Origin: Colwellia marinimaniae | Lineage (GTDB): Bacteria > Pseudomonadota > Gammaproteobacteria > Enterobacterales > Alteromonadaceae | Length of the DNA: 64,000 nt | Assembly: GCF_002207865.1 (NCBI RefSeq) | Contig: NZ_BDQM01000005.1 | Location: 62,001 to 126,000 of the forward strand | Direction: 5' to 3' | In this document: positions 37,079 through 46,221 of the stretch, piece by piece | Layout of the letters: every line of letters begins with the position of its first letter | Numbering within the stretch: position 1 is the stretch's first letter | Made by a program: the position numbers and the translations under genes | Notes under the pieces: model-generated | The model's database searches: none | Told to the model about the DNA's origin: nothing | The model's input: only the letters and a program-made list of their open reading frames with translations

Positions 37079-38131
37079 ATGACTGACACAGTACCAGCAG
37101 CAAACATAGCTACCCTATCAGAATTACTTAAACTTTCTGGCTCACAATATCGCCTTTATGATATTGGTCGACTAGTCACTAAATTATCCAAAGAACACTT
37201 TGAAAAGATGGAGTTAAACCAATTACCCTATCCTAGCCCCGTTCAGGGTCATGCTTGCCTGGCGATTGCTTTTTGGCAAAAAAAATCGTCTCAACCTTAT
37301 TTATGGCTATTGAAGTTGCCTCTTGATGAGCGTGGTTTATTAAACCAAGGGGCAATAAATCACTTTATCGCTATTGTTGTTGAAGCCCTAGGTGCTGATT
37401 TAACTCAAAAAACCTCTAAAAAGCAAGAAGAAATACTCAAGTCTAATCCATACCTTTATACTCCGCCTCAATATAAATTAGCCAGTATAAACAGTAAAAT
37501 CAAAGTTGATTTACAGCAACAGCCCAGTGAATTTTTTGCACCGTTTAAGCACTACCTTAGCCAAGAAAATTTACCAGATAACTGGCAGCACATTGGTGTA
37601 CAAGGCATTACCGACTTTATTGCCAGGATAAAGCAAGATAACCACAGCGAACTGCTAGTCAAAGCATTGCCTCATTTACCCGATGAAGTACTATCCCCGG
37701 TTTGCAGTGCCTTAGAAAATGAACAATACCCACTGGTTTTAATAGATGCCCTGGTCGCCTTAGTGGAAAAGGCCTTAATAAAGCCAGCAGAGACAGTAAA
37801 AGCGGCACCTTTCTTACGAGCACTGGCAGCCAATAGTCACCACATCCATGTGAAAGCAGTTGTCGCCAATATTTTGACTGCTCAGCCAGTAAATAGTGAA
37901 TTATTAATTACCCTATCAAGCCGTTGCTGGCCAGCTTTAGCGGATGAGAAAACGCTAATGTGTTATTTTGAACACCTAGTTAATCTTAATGATCTAGCCC
38001 TGTTTTCCAGTACTTTTAAAGATTTAGTGGCGATTCCGACCATGAAAGCCATTGTTTTTCATTGCCTTCGCAGTGAACATCGCTCTGAGGCACTCGCACA
38101 AGCCATTGGACAATTATTTAACCAAGCTTAG
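37079..38131 (+). CDS. DUF3549 family protein
   Basis: A 350-residue cytoplasmic protein beginning ATLSELLKLSGSQYRLYDIGR, with GHACLAIAFWQKK and LWLLKLPLDERGLL blocks of the DUF3549 family found in Shewanella, Vibrio and Alteromonadales. The second half is helical and repeat-like (residues about 190-345). No catalytic motif is visible and the function is unknown. It is followed after 12 bases by the DUF3301 gene, a conserved pairing, and they probably form an operon. Confidence 0.8.
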   Translation: MTDTVPAANIATLSELLKLSGSQYRLYDIGRLVTKLSKEHFEKMELNQLPYPSPVQGHACLAIAFWQKKSSQPYLWLLKLPLDERGLLNQGAINHFIAIVVEALGADLTQKTSKKQEEILKSNPYLYTPPQYKLASINSKIKVDLQQQPSEFFAPFKHYLSQENLPDNWQHIGVQGITDFIARIKQDNHSELLVKALPHLPDEVLSPVCSALENEQYPLVLIDALVALVEKALIKPAETVKAAPFLRALAANSHHIHVKAVVANILTAQPVNSELLITLSSRCWPALADEKTLMCYFEHLVNLNDLALFSSTFKDLVAIPTMKAIVFHCLRSEHRSEALAQAIGQLFNQA

Positions 38132-38143
38132 GTATTATCGTTT

Positions 38144-38446
38144 ATGGAAAACATTTATTATTTGCTATTCTTCTGTTTATTTTGCTGGTACTTCGTCTAT
38201 TTAAGACAAGTGTCGGAGGCTGCTCAACGTTATGTAAATAATTACTGCAAAGAAACGGGTCTGCAGTTTATTTCCTTGGCGAGACGCTCAAGTCGACCCA
38301 AGTTTACCAAGCAGCATGGCCTCTGTATTTATAGCACTTTTGATTTTGACTTTAGTGGTGATGGCGAGTCAAATAACCACGGTTATCTAACGCTTTATGG
38401 TTTAAAGCTAGAGCAAATAAACTTACCCGCTTACCGAGTAAATTAG
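38144..38446 (+). CDS. DUF3301 family small membrane protein
   Basis: 100 residues with one N-terminal membrane helix (about 4-22, YYLLFFCLFCWYFVYL) and a short cytoplasmic domain containing ETGLQFISLARRSSRP and the FDFSGDGESNNHGYLTLYG motif of DUF3301. Function unknown. Lies 12 bases after the DUF3549 gene, the usual partner. Confidence 0.82.
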   Translation: MENIYYLLFFCLFCWYFVYLRQVSEAAQRYVNNYCKETGLQFISLARRSSRPKFTKQHGLCIYSTFDFDFSGDGESNNHGYLTLYGLKLEQINLPAYRVN

Positions 38447-38574
38447 TACTGACCTTTATTAATAAACACATTACACTGGCTTTTTTGTCAGACTAGCCGT
38501 TAAGTTACTGTTCGCTTAAACAATAAGTTAATACCTAACCTAGCGCTAATTTAATCTATCTGTTGGAGATTTTT

Positions 38575-39723
38575 GTGCCATTTTTACAAGCCGTTTTTTG
38601 TTTAAAAGGATTTGACGACCGTAGTCGATTTTTTACCAGCTCAATATTTTCTCTGTTGGGTTTTATCTTTTTTTCAGCCATTTTTTCCAGCTTTTTACTG
38701 GTAAGTTTTGCACTTTTATTAATCTTAACCGCTGTACTCACCTGTAGCACCAAACGACGATTACACGATGCCACGCTTAACAAGAATTGGCAATTAGTGC
38801 CCGGCGGTTTACTTTTACTTACGGGTGTACTGAGCTTAATAATTGAAAATAGTAGCAGCTACTATTTATTAATTTTACCGGCCTTGAGCTGCGCACTGCT
38901 GCTCACTTACCCCAGTACAAATAAAAAAGTTAAGCATGATTATATCTTGGGCTATTACGGCCCAGTAGATCTAACTAGCTACCAACAAGGGCCCGTTGGC
39001 ATAACAACGCTTCATCAGCGTATTGAACCAACCTTAGCTGCTGACTCCGCCAGTGAGCAGGTTTATCTTAGTGACACGGTCGCGGCGGAGCAAAGCAATA
39101 CACCAAATTACCAGCCTAATGATGAAACGAGCAGTAAACAAGCGGATCTTGGGGAGCTTATTCGGCTAAAGATGCTCAGTAACCGTAAATTACAACTTGG
39201 GGTAATTGCCAGCGTAGCACTGATTTTTATCGCGGTATTTGTTAGTAGTGTTTTAAACTCAATCAACCAGCAACATTTAACTAGCCGTAATACTGCCTTG
39301 AATGAAGCCAAACAAATCACTAAAAACACCTCTGATAATATTATTATCACTAAAAAACATTTATTGGCAATGCCGGATAATTTCAATTTATACTTATCCG
39401 AGTACCAAGGCATTATTATTCACTGGCAAGCGGATCAAGTCCCCGATGGTGAACTCTGGTCACTACTATCCGCACAAGGTGATAAAAGCTGTCAGAGCAT
39501 TAAGTTTAATAAAGGTGCACCTTTACGTCCTTTAACGGTTTTAGTTGAAAACGGTAGTGAATACTTTGCTAGCTTCTCCCCGCTCGATAGTCGGGAATTA
39601 GTACAAGCTCTGGCTTTTCGCGGTAAGTTTTCATTATGTGGTTATAGTTTCTCCCTTAAAGGTAGCCAAGCTACCCTGGGTAAACACCTGCAGTACGCGC
39701 CTTTCCTAGATAAAGATGCATAG
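38575..39723 (+). CDS. DUF805-like membrane protein with C-terminal extracytoplasmic domain
   Basis: The start is the GTG at 38575, with GGAGA five bases upstream; this gives MPFLQAVFCLKGFDDRSRF (382 residues). The first 110 residues resemble DUF805: a GFDDRSRF start, membrane helices, and KRRLHDATLNKNWQLVPGGLLLLTG, which parallels the RRLHD...WW motif. A polar linker (about 120-200) leads to a further helix (LGVIASVALIFIAVFVSSVL). A roughly 150-residue domain of unknown type follows, on the far side of the membrane. I do not recognise the C-terminal domain. Divergent spacing suggests its own promoter. Confidence 0.7.
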   Translation: MPFLQAVFCLKGFDDRSRFFTSSIFSLLGFIFFSAIFSSFLLVSFALLLILTAVLTCSTKRRLHDATLNKNWQLVPGGLLLLTGVLSLIIENSSSYYLLILPALSCALLLTYPSTNKKVKHDYILGYYGPVDLTSYQQGPVGITTLHQRIEPTLAADSASEQVYLSDTVAAEQSNTPNYQPNDETSSKQADLGELIRLKMLSNRKLQLGVIASVALIFIAVFVSSVLNSINQQHLTSRNTALNEAKQITKNTSDNIIITKKHLLAMPDNFNLYLSEYQGIIIHWQADQVPDGELWSLLSAQGDKSCQSIKFNKGAPLRPLTVLVENGSEYFASFSPLDSRELVQALAFRGKFSLCGYSFSLKGSQATLGKHLQYAPFLDKDA

Positions 39724-39810
39724 TTTGACCTGAGCAAGCGTAAACGATTAGCTTATCACTAATCCGATCATTAACTTTGTCACGGTTGGTTTTAAGGGAC
39801 TTGCTACATT

Positions 39811-39840
39811 AGGCATCAAGGCATCAAGGCATCAAGGCAA
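39811..39840. repeat. 8-bp tandem repeat (AGGCATCA x3.75)
   Basis: Three exact copies of AGGCATCA and a partial fourth lie in the 142-base gap between the convergent DUF805-like and cobQ genes. Confidence 0.85.
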
Positions 39841-39865
39841 TAAATAATAGCCGCTATATTTTTAG

Positions 39866-41464
39866 TTATTTGTACCAGTCGGTTATTATTTGTTTTATTT
39901 TCACCATATCCAAATGTGTTTGACAGGCTTTACTTACTCGCTCAATAGCTTGCTCTTCCAGTACCGCTACACTCGGCGCTTTGCTGACCTCATAACCCAG
40001 CCATTGCATAAAGAGCTGTAGTGCCGCCGGTTGATCAAATAGACCGTGTAAATAACAACCAGCGACTTGCCCATCGTCACTTAATAAACCTTGTTCCTCA
40101 CCTTGCATATCAAGTAAATAGTGACACGGTTTTGCGCCATCATTAATCAAGGTGCTTTCACCGGCATGAATTTCATAGCCACTAATTTCAACCCTTTGCT
40201 GAGCAAGTTGTAATATCGCGGAAACATTAAGCAAGGTTTTTTCCCGCTTTAATACTGTCTTCATGGCAAAATAGCCTAGTCCTTTACTACTCCCCGCTTG
40301 CCCTTCTAATCCTTCTGGGTCAACAATCAATTCACCCAACATTTGATAACCACCACAAATACCTATCACTTTACCGCCATAACGCAAATGTTTGGCGACA
40401 TCATCATGCCAACCACGTTGACGTAAAAAAGTGAGATCACTACGGACATTTTTACTACCAGGTAAAATAATCAACTCGCACGGGGGAATCGCGATTTTTT
40501 CAGGACTGTTATCACCTGCAACGCCTTTAGCAAACAGGAACTGGCAATCTATATCTTTATGATGGCGTAAGGCATCAAAATCAGTATGATTACTCATGTG
40601 AGGATAAACTAATACTACAATGCGCACTTTGGCTGTAGACGATTCTCCTGTTTCTGACGATTGCTGGGTCACTAAGGCATCTTCTGAAGAAATATCTAAA
40701 CCGTGCAAAAAAGGTAACACCCCTAACACAGGTTTATTGGTTTTTTTCTCTAACCAGGTCAAGCCAGACTCAAGTAACTTAATATCACCTCGAAAGCGAT
40801 TAATGACAAAACCAACCACTCGGTCTTGCTCTGATTGTGACAATAACATCAAGGTACCGACCAATTGGGCAAAAACACCACCTTTATCAATATCAGCAAT
40901 GATCAAAACGGGGCAATCGACTGCTTCAGCAAAACCCATATTAGCAATATCACCCTCGCGTAAGTTTATTTCTGCTGGACTGCCCGCACCTTCAACCACG
41001 ACTAAGTCATATTTTTCTATTAAACGCTGATGTGAACTAAGCACAGCGTGCATAGCCGTTTTTTTATAATCTTGGTACTCACTCGCCTCCATATTCGACG
41101 AACCACCATGAGTAAGCACCTTACCGTGCACAATAACTTGCACACCGGTGTCACTATTAGGTTTTAATAACATAGGGTTAAAGTCGACCTCTAAAGGTAA
41201 ACGCGCAGCTTTGGCTTGCAGTGCTTGGGCTCGACCAATTTCGCCACCACAAGGGGTAACAGCACTATTAAGCGACATATTCTGCGGTTTAAAAGGTGCT
41301 ACCTTTATATGTAAATCAGCAAATAAACGGCAAAGGCCGGCCACCAAGGTAGTTTTCCCCGCGTCAGAAGTAGTCCCTTGGACCATCAAGGTTTTACCTT
41401 GAGCTGATTTAGCGAACGTAAATGGAGTATCGCTAGTATGAGTGTTACCTTGCTTAGCTGGCAT
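39866..41464 (-). CDS. cobQ: cobyric acid synthase CobQ
   Basis: ATP- and glutamine-dependent amidase that adds four amide groups to adenosylcobyrinate a,c-diamide. I start at the ATG at 41462-41464 (532 residues): it has GAGGA eight bases upstream and begins one base after the cobC stop. The TTG-type longer form adds ten residues inside cobC. The P-loop-like [27 protein letters not shown], glutamine amidotransferase nucleophile Cys in [13 protein letters not shown] and the catalytic His in YLHGLFD are present. Last gene of the cob operon. The corrin-ring biosynthesis genes are absent, so it may serve salvage or partner with genes elsewhere. Confidence 0.95.
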   Translation of the reverse strand: MPAKQGNTHTSDTPFTFAKSAQGKTLMVQGTTSDAGKTTLVAGLCRLFADLHIKVAPFKPQNMSLNSAVTPCGGEIGRAQALQAKAARLPLEVDFNPMLLKPNSDTGVQVIVHGKVLTHGGSSNMEASEYQDYKKTAMHAVLSSHQRLIEKYDLVVVEGAGSPAEINLREGDIANMGFAEAVDCPVLIIADIDKGGVFAQLVGTLMLLSQSEQDRVVGFVINRFRGDIKLLESGLTWLEKKTNKPVLGVLPFLHGLDISSEDALVTQQSSETGESSTAKVRIVVLVYPHMSNHTDFDALRHHKDIDCQFLFAKGVAGDNSPEKIAIPPCELIILPGSKNVRSDLTFLRQRGWHDDVAKHLRYGGKVIGICGGYQMLGELIVDPEGLEGQAGSSKGLGYFAMKTVLKREKTLLNVSAILQLAQQRVEISGYEIHAGESTLINDGAKPCHYLLDMQGEEQGLLSDDGQVAGCYLHGLFDQPAALQLFMQWLGYEVSKAPSVAVLEEQAIERVSKACQTHLDMVKIKQIITDWYK

Positions 41465-41465
41465 A

Positions 41466-42386
41466 TTAAAAGTCCTCAAGCAGCGGCATGGCAATAGTCG
41501 TCACTTGTTGATGTAGTGGTTGCTCTGCTTGTGGATATAAGTGCTGAGCTTGGTTTTTATCTTGATAAGGCTGGCTTATACAAATCCGCGAGAGACTGCC
41601 ATGGCCTATCTGTAATTTTTGGTACCAGCTTGCTTGTTGCCAATCTAGCTGTAATATATGCGCTAGTATCATGCGAATAACGCCGCCATGGACGATAACT
41701 AACACACGTCTCACTGCTGGCATTTTTTTTGCTAATGGCCCTTGCGGCTTAGCATGAAAATTTGCGGCTTGCTCAGTGGCAATAGCCACTTGTTGCGTTA
41801 ACACGTTTTGCCAAGCCTTCATCACTCTAGAGTGAAAGTCAGCTAAGGCTTCAGCCTGAGGTAATATTACCTCAGCCGGAGCCTGAAAAAACGCTTCAAG
41901 TTGTGACCAATGCGCTTTAGCTTTTGCCTGCTTAAAATATTGCTCTTGGTTACTTATGTTATGACCTTGCCTACCACAAGAAAGAACTTCATCCCCAGGT
42001 ACTTTTTCCAAGCCTACTTCTTTAACCGCTATTGAGTTCACCGGCACTTCGCTCAAGAGGACAGAGTCGAGGGGTTTAGCGTCAAAATGAACACCCTCAA
42101 AAGGTATATCATCAAAGCAGCCAAAATTCATCTCTTGTAAACCTACTGATAACTCTAACGGTAATTGGCATAGCTGTGAAAATTCTGTAGCTAAAAGCTG
42201 GCAGCGCCTTAAAGGCGAACAAATAATACTCTGGTAGGCATGGGCGGTTTTTTGTTGGCCAACTAAATATTTAAGTAAACGGCTATTATCACTAGCAACA
42301 GGAGCAACATCAGTACAGCCATATAAAGCTGGCTGGCCTACAACTTTAACATGCCTTATTAAGTCAATTACCAGCAAAACTAGCAA
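41466..42386 (-). CDS. cobC: alpha-ribazole phosphatase-like histidine phosphatase CobC
   Basis: Histidine-phosphatase-fold protein that removes phosphate from alpha-ribazole 5'-phosphate (or cobalamin phosphate). The phospho-acceptor is His12 in [19 protein letters not shown], and the second catalytic His is in [14 protein letters not shown]. Family core blocks [14 protein letters not shown] and EMNFGCFDD are clear. It is 306 residues versus about 200 in enteric CobC; the excess is a roughly 100-residue insert (about 102-205) of low complexity between the two halves. The start appears to be TTG at 42386; no ATG is available in frame upstream of the first motif. Confidence 0.85.
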   Translation of the reverse strand: MLVLLVIDLIRHVKVVGQPALYGCTDVAPVASDNSRLLKYLVGQQKTAHAYQSIICSPLRRCQLLATEFSQLCQLPLELSVGLQEMNFGCFDDIPFEGVHFDAKPLDSVLLSEVPVNSIAVKEVGLEKVPGDEVLSCGRQGHNISNQEQYFKQAKAKAHWSQLEAFFQAPAEVILPQAEALADFHSRVMKAWQNVLTQQVAIATEQAANFHAKPQGPLAKKMPAVRRVLVIVHGGVIRMILAHILQLDWQQASWYQKLQIGHGSLSRICISQPYQDKNQAQHLYPQAEQPLHQQVTTIAMPLLEDF

Positions 42387-42421
42387 TCATCTTCATGGCG
42401 GTCCTATTAACAAATAGTATT

Positions 42422-42988
42422 TTAATCGTCATCTTGGCACTCATGACTGTTTTTTATATTTAGCGGAATACCGGCGGTTACCAAGGTAACTTTATCAGCA
42501 AGGCCAGCAACCTTTTGGTTTAACCAACCACAATAATCAACATATAATCGCGTCGACTCACCCATAGGCACAACACCTAAGCCAATTTCATTACTGACAA
42601 TAATAAGTTCTGTCTTTACTGAGCTTAAAGACACCATTAAATTATCTATCTCCGTTTGTAAATGCTTACCCTGCTGGACATTACTTGCCTCATGTACCGC
42701 ATAAAGTTGGTTGTTCAACCACAACGTTAAGCAATCCAATAAATATACATTGTTGTTATCAAGATCAGTCAACATTTGCGCTAGCGCTAATGGGCATTCC
42801 ATTAATTGCCAGCTATCACCTCTATCACTTTGGTGTTGCTTTATTCTCTTGCCCATTTCAACATCAATGGCGGTTGCCGTAGCAATATAAACCGCAGCTT
42901 TATTTAGCTTGCTTGCCAATGTTTGCACTTGTTGCTCGGCATATTTCGACTTGCCCGAGCGAGCACCGCCTAACACAAAATGAATCAC
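42422..42988 (-). CDS. cobU: bifunctional adenosylcobinamide kinase / guanylyltransferase CobU
   Basis: Phosphorylates adenosylcobinamide and then attaches GMP to make AdoCbi-GDP. The 188 residues begin MIHFVLGGARSGKSKYAEQ, with the P-loop at 7-14. KRIKQHQSDRGDSWQ carries the guanylylated His (H-x-x-x-R), with VYLLDCLTLWLNN and the C-terminal EIGLGVVPMGESTRLYVD, all diagnostic. Its ATG overlaps the cobS stop by 4 bases, so the two are translationally coupled. Confidence 0.95.
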   Translation of the reverse strand: MIHFVLGGARSGKSKYAEQQVQTLASKLNKAAVYIATATAIDVEMGKRIKQHQSDRGDSWQLMECPLALAQMLTDLDNNNVYLLDCLTLWLNNQLYAVHEASNVQQGKHLQTEIDNLMVSLSSVKTELIIVSNEIGLGVVPMGESTRLYVDYCGWLNQKVAGLADKVTLVTAGIPLNIKNSHECQDDD

Positions 42989-43824
42989 CCCATAACTCCC
43001 GTTAAAGTATCGTTATGGAGAAAGGCAACTAGGGTTAAATATATAAGCAACTCAGAAATTTGCTGTGCGGCACCTAAACAATCGCCGGTAAAACCACCTA
43101 TTTTAGCCATAAGCCACTGTTTGAAAAACCAACGAAAAAACAATAACACCAATAACAAAGAAAAAACCACTTCACTGGCATAAAAAATTAGCGGGGCTAG
43201 ACCTATCAATAGCAGCAGAGTTAATTCTGCCCATGACTGTGCTTGCGCTAAGGGTTTACTCTTACTTTGCTCATCATTACTGACATAGGGCAGGCTAGAA
43301 ATCAGACTGCCCGCAACCGCTCTAGACAAGCTTGCCGCTAAAACAATCGCTAAAAGTAAGTGGTTACTATCCTGTTGAGCTAGCTCTACTAACAAAGTGA
43401 ATTTAAATAGCAAAGCCATCACTAAAGTGACAGCACCATAGGTACCAATACGACTATCTTTCATTATACTTAATCGTTTTTCTCTGGCGAATGCGCCACC
43501 TATGCCATCAGCCATATCGGCTAAACCGTCCTCATGAAAAGCGCCGGTTAATAGCAAACTTATCACCATAATTAACAAAATAGCGACATTGACCGGTAAA
43601 AAGTGACTCAAACCGACATACGTTAAGCCGAGCAACAAACCTGTGACTAACCCCACTAAAGAGAAGTATCGGTTAGCTTTATTCAGTAAGGCCTCTGAAT
43701 AAATCATGGTTTTAGGCACAGGAAAACGAGTAAAAAAGCTTAGCGCCAAGTAAAATAAATTCAGTTGAGCTTTTACGTTCTCGAGCAGATTTTCTATTAG
43801 CTGGCCTTTTATCGGCTTAATCAC
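42985..43824 (-). CDS. cobS: adenosylcobinamide-GDP ribazoletransferase CobS (cobalamin synthase)
   Basis: Inner-membrane enzyme joining AdoCbi-GDP with alpha-ribazole (phosphate) to make cobalamin (phosphate). The 279 residues have the FFTRFPVP start, the signature GAFHEDGLADMADGIGGAF with its acidic metal-binding residues, SRIGTYGAV and multiple membrane helices. It overlaps cobT by 4 bases upstream and cobU by 4 downstream. Confidence 0.95.
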   Translation of the reverse strand: MIKPIKGQLIENLLENVKAQLNLFYLALSFFTRFPVPKTMIYSEALLNKANRYFSLVGLVTGLLLGLTYVGLSHFLPVNVAILLIMVISLLLTGAFHEDGLADMADGIGGAFAREKRLSIMKDSRIGTYGAVTLVMALLFKFTLLVELAQQDSNHLLLAIVLAASLSRAVAGSLISSLPYVSNDEQSKSKPLAQAQSWAELTLLLLIGLAPLIFYASEVVFSLLLVLLFFRWFFKQWLMAKIGGFTGDCLGAAQQISELLIYLTLVAFLHNDTLTGVMG

Positions 43825-44987
43825 ACGGTCACACCCGCACTTTCGAAGCTGGCCATGTGATTATAAAAGCTTGCTGCAGCTTTAATCAGAGGATAAGCAA
43901 GTGCGGCACCTGTGCCTTCCCCCAAACGTAAACCTAGATTTAATAAGGCTTGACCTCCTTGCTTAGTTAACGTTTGTGCCGCCAGTAGTTCACTCAGTAA
44001 TAGCTGATGGGCTTTTTCTTCGGATACATGGGCAAAGATAAGGTAATTTGCTACATTTTTATCTAAGCGCAGTGCAACAAGTGCGGCCACGCTAACAATG
44101 AAGCCATCAATGACAACGGGGATGGTGTTAGCGGCGGCTGTTAATATCGCCGCCACCATTTGCACAATTTCAAAACCGCCGAGTTGTGATAGTAACTCAG
44201 TGATTTCTGCTTGATTTAACGTTTCAGCGGCACTGTCTGCTAGGTTTACTCGTTGTAAAGCATGTTCAATCAAGGTGGTTTTTTTAGCTAATTGTTCATC
44301 AGTGATACCGGTACCGCGACCAACACACTGCTCGACACTAAAACAAGTGAGCGCTGACATTAAGGCCGCAGCAGAGCTAGTATTAGCAATGCCCATTTCA
44401 CCGAGTAATAACAACTCGACACCTTGTGCTACTTGCGCATTAACAAGCTTTTCTGCCTGTTCAAAGCCTTGTTCTACCTGAGAGATAGACATAGCAGGGC
44501 CGACTGAAAAATTATTTGTTCCTGCGCCAAGACGTTGTTCAATAAGTTTAACGCCTGCGCTGTTATCGTCAACTTGCGCTATGTCATTAGGGTTAATGGC
44601 TTGTAATATGCCGCAATCAATCACCCTAAGCGCAAGCTCATTACTTTGACAAAAACAATTTATTGCTGCCCCTCCCTGTAAAAAATTGAGTAGCATTTGT
44701 TGTGTCACTTCACTGGGGGCAATACTTAATTTTTCTTCGTTGATGCCGTGATCGCCCGCAAAGACTAACATGGTCGGCATTTTAATGCTGATGTGGCCAT
44801 TACCTTTATCAGCTGAGCTACGGCTATCAAAATCGGCATGATTTTTTCGTCTTTGCTCACTAATTAAAGCGAGTTGCACAGCCAAGGGTTCAAGTGCACC
44901 TAAGGCACCTAGCGGTTTCGTTTTTTCGTCAATTTTAGTTTGTATAACGGCTAATGTTGCTTTACTTAATGGTGATATTGGCATCAT
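43821..44987 (-). CDS. cobT: nicotinate-nucleotide--dimethylbenzimidazole phosphoribosyltransferase CobT
   Basis: Makes alpha-ribazole 5'-phosphate from DMB and nicotinate mononucleotide. I start at the ATG at 44985-44987 (388 residues, MMPISPLSKATLAVIQ), where family similarity begins. A TTG at 45023 with AAGG just upstream would add 12 mostly Phe/Leu residues and cannot be excluded. Diagnostic blocks are KTKPLGALGALEPLA, VFAGDHGINEEKLS, LLLGEMGIANTSSAAAL and the catalytic Glu in LRLGEGTGAALAYPL. First gene of the operon cobT-cobS-cobU-cobC-cobQ; no cobalamin riboswitch is visible in the short leader. Confidence 0.93.
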   Translation of the reverse strand: MMPISPLSKATLAVIQTKIDEKTKPLGALGALEPLAVQLALISEQRRKNHADFDSRSSADKGNGHISIKMPTMLVFAGDHGINEEKLSIAPSEVTQQMLLNFLQGGAAINCFCQSNELALRVIDCGILQAINPNDIAQVDDNSAGVKLIEQRLGAGTNNFSVGPAMSISQVEQGFEQAEKLVNAQVAQGVELLLLGEMGIANTSSAAALMSALTCFSVEQCVGRGTGITDEQLAKKTTLIEHALQRVNLADSAAETLNQAEITELLSQLGGFEIVQMVAAILTAAANTIPVVIDGFIVSVAALVALRLDKNVANYLIFAHVSEEKAHQLLLSELLAAQTLTKQGGQALLNLGLRLGEGTGAALAYPLIKAAASFYNHMASFESAGVTV

Positions 44988-45220
44988 GAGGTTTAGTCTA
45001 AGGGGGGTAAAAAAGAAAAACAATGACCTTATTTAAGCTATTTAACTTATTAAAAACATAACTCTTTTCACTATGATAGCAGGATTAATTTACAGCAATG
45101 TTTTAAATTATTATTGCTTGCTCCGCTAAAGTCTTCACTAGGAAAAAGTGCTAAAACTCTGTACCATCCTTTAGTAAGAAATATTCACCTTAAAATTCCA
45201 CCTCAGGCTGATATGATTTT

Positions 45221-45772
45221 ATGAAAACAATTACAAAATGTACCCTTATCCTTGCCAGCATATTGTTGACCAGTTGCGTTAATCAAAATACCAAGATTGC
45301 CGCAAATATCATGCCCACTACCAATCCATGTAGTAAACTCGAACAACTTAAAAATGCCTATTATAATGACTTTAAGCAAATTAAAGAGATTAAAGTGGCC
45401 GGCAGAGTCAGTAATATATGGAAAGCTAAATATCAGCTTTTTGGTGAAAACTGCCAAGTGTTTTCCTGGGGGGGCAAGCAACATACCTACTCTTGTCGCT
45501 TAGTGGCGCCTGATGAAGAAACCGCTCAAAACTATTACCGCAGTGCCAAAAGAATCACCCAGGAATGTTTAGGTGATGAGTGGCAAATAGAAGAAAGTAA
45601 CAGACGGCACGATGATGGTATGAAAGCAAGTTTTACCAATCATGGCGCGAAACAGAGTGAACAGGTAACTTTTTCAACACACTTAGTGCCAACACCGGGT
45701 TTATTTTCCACAACTTGGACGCTGTACTATTATGTAGGAAATAGTACCGAGCCAAGCAAGAAAAAAGATTAA
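45221..45772 (+). CDS. hypothetical lipoprotein
   Basis: A 183-residue protein with a lipoprotein signal peptide: basic start MKTITK, hydrophobic core LILASIL and lipobox LLTSC with Cys19. The mature part has four further cysteines (residues near 33, 77, 90 and 113), possibly two disulfides, and a WKAKYQLFGENCQVF...GGKQHTYSC core. I do not recognise the family. It diverges from cobT, with 197 bases between, and is followed by a repeat element. Probably an outer-membrane-anchored periplasmic protein of unknown role. Confidence 0.75.
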   Translation: MKTITKCTLILASILLTSCVNQNTKIAANIMPTTNPCSKLEQLKNAYYNDFKQIKEIKVAGRVSNIWKAKYQLFGENCQVFSWGGKQHTYSCRLVAPDEETAQNYYRSAKRITQECLGDEWQIEESNRRHDDGMKASFTNHGAKQSEQVTFSTHLVPTPGLFSTTWTLYYYVGNSTEPSKKKD

Positions 45773-45780
45773 GTTAGGTA

Positions 45781-46091
45781 TATACCCGTAACCATTCAAG
45801 ATGCATGTTTCAGAGTGCTTGAGCAATTTCAATTCAAGGCGCTGTGATGAAATAATGGTTGTTCAGGAGAATATGCTCCTGCATTCTCTAATAACACCAT
45901 CCATGTCGCGTCATTATGAGTTACAGCAACGATGAAGTGATGTTGCTCAAACGCTTCTTCGATGGGTTTAAAATGACTTTATACCGCGTTAAATAATTAA
46001 ACCATAGAATGACTATGCTTCCATTATTTCCCTTGCCTAAAGCCCTTTTAATTCCCACTGAAATCGAGCACTTTGAATGGTAACGGGTATA
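45781..46091 (+). repeat. dispersed inverted-end repeat, copy 2 (311 bp, most complete)
   Basis: Ends are TATACCCGTAACCATTCAA (left) and TTTGAATGGTAACGGGTATA (right), an imperfect 20-base inverted repeat. The interior contains a hairpin AGGAGAATATGCTCCTGCAT with TCTCTAATAA, a GATGTTGCTC block and TTAATTCCCACTGAA near the right end. There is no ORF, so it is a non-autonomous element. It accounts for the gene-free stretch between the lipoprotein gene and pilU. Confidence 0.8.
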
Positions 46092-46136
46092 TATTTAAAG
46101 TTTATACAAGTTAACCGGGTTATTTCATTTATTAAA

Positions 46137-46178
46137 AAAGCTGATATTTACTTTTGCAACTAAGTAAATATCAGCTTT
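46137..46178 (-). terminator. terminator after pilU
   Basis: A perfect 17 bp stem (AAAGCTGATATTTACTT with its complement at 46162-46178) has an 8-base loop. The A-run at 46134-46139 gives the T-tract on the minus strand. Confidence 0.85.
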
Positions 46179-46221
46179 CAGTTTATAATCGGTAATGCAA
46201 TAGCGATTACTCGCTATATGA

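Noticed and set aside
40620..41030. 136-residue plus-strand frame opposite cobQ
   Set aside because: Antisense to catalytic regions of CobQ; no start signals or family resemblance.
44988..45220. Possible cobalamin riboswitch before cobT
   Set aside because: The leader is short and I could not find the B12 box or the expected GC-rich stems on the minus strand.
45203..45484. 93-residue minus-strand frame opposite the lipoprotein gene
   Set aside because: Lies antisense to a frame with a clear signal peptide and lipobox; composition looks like a shadow.
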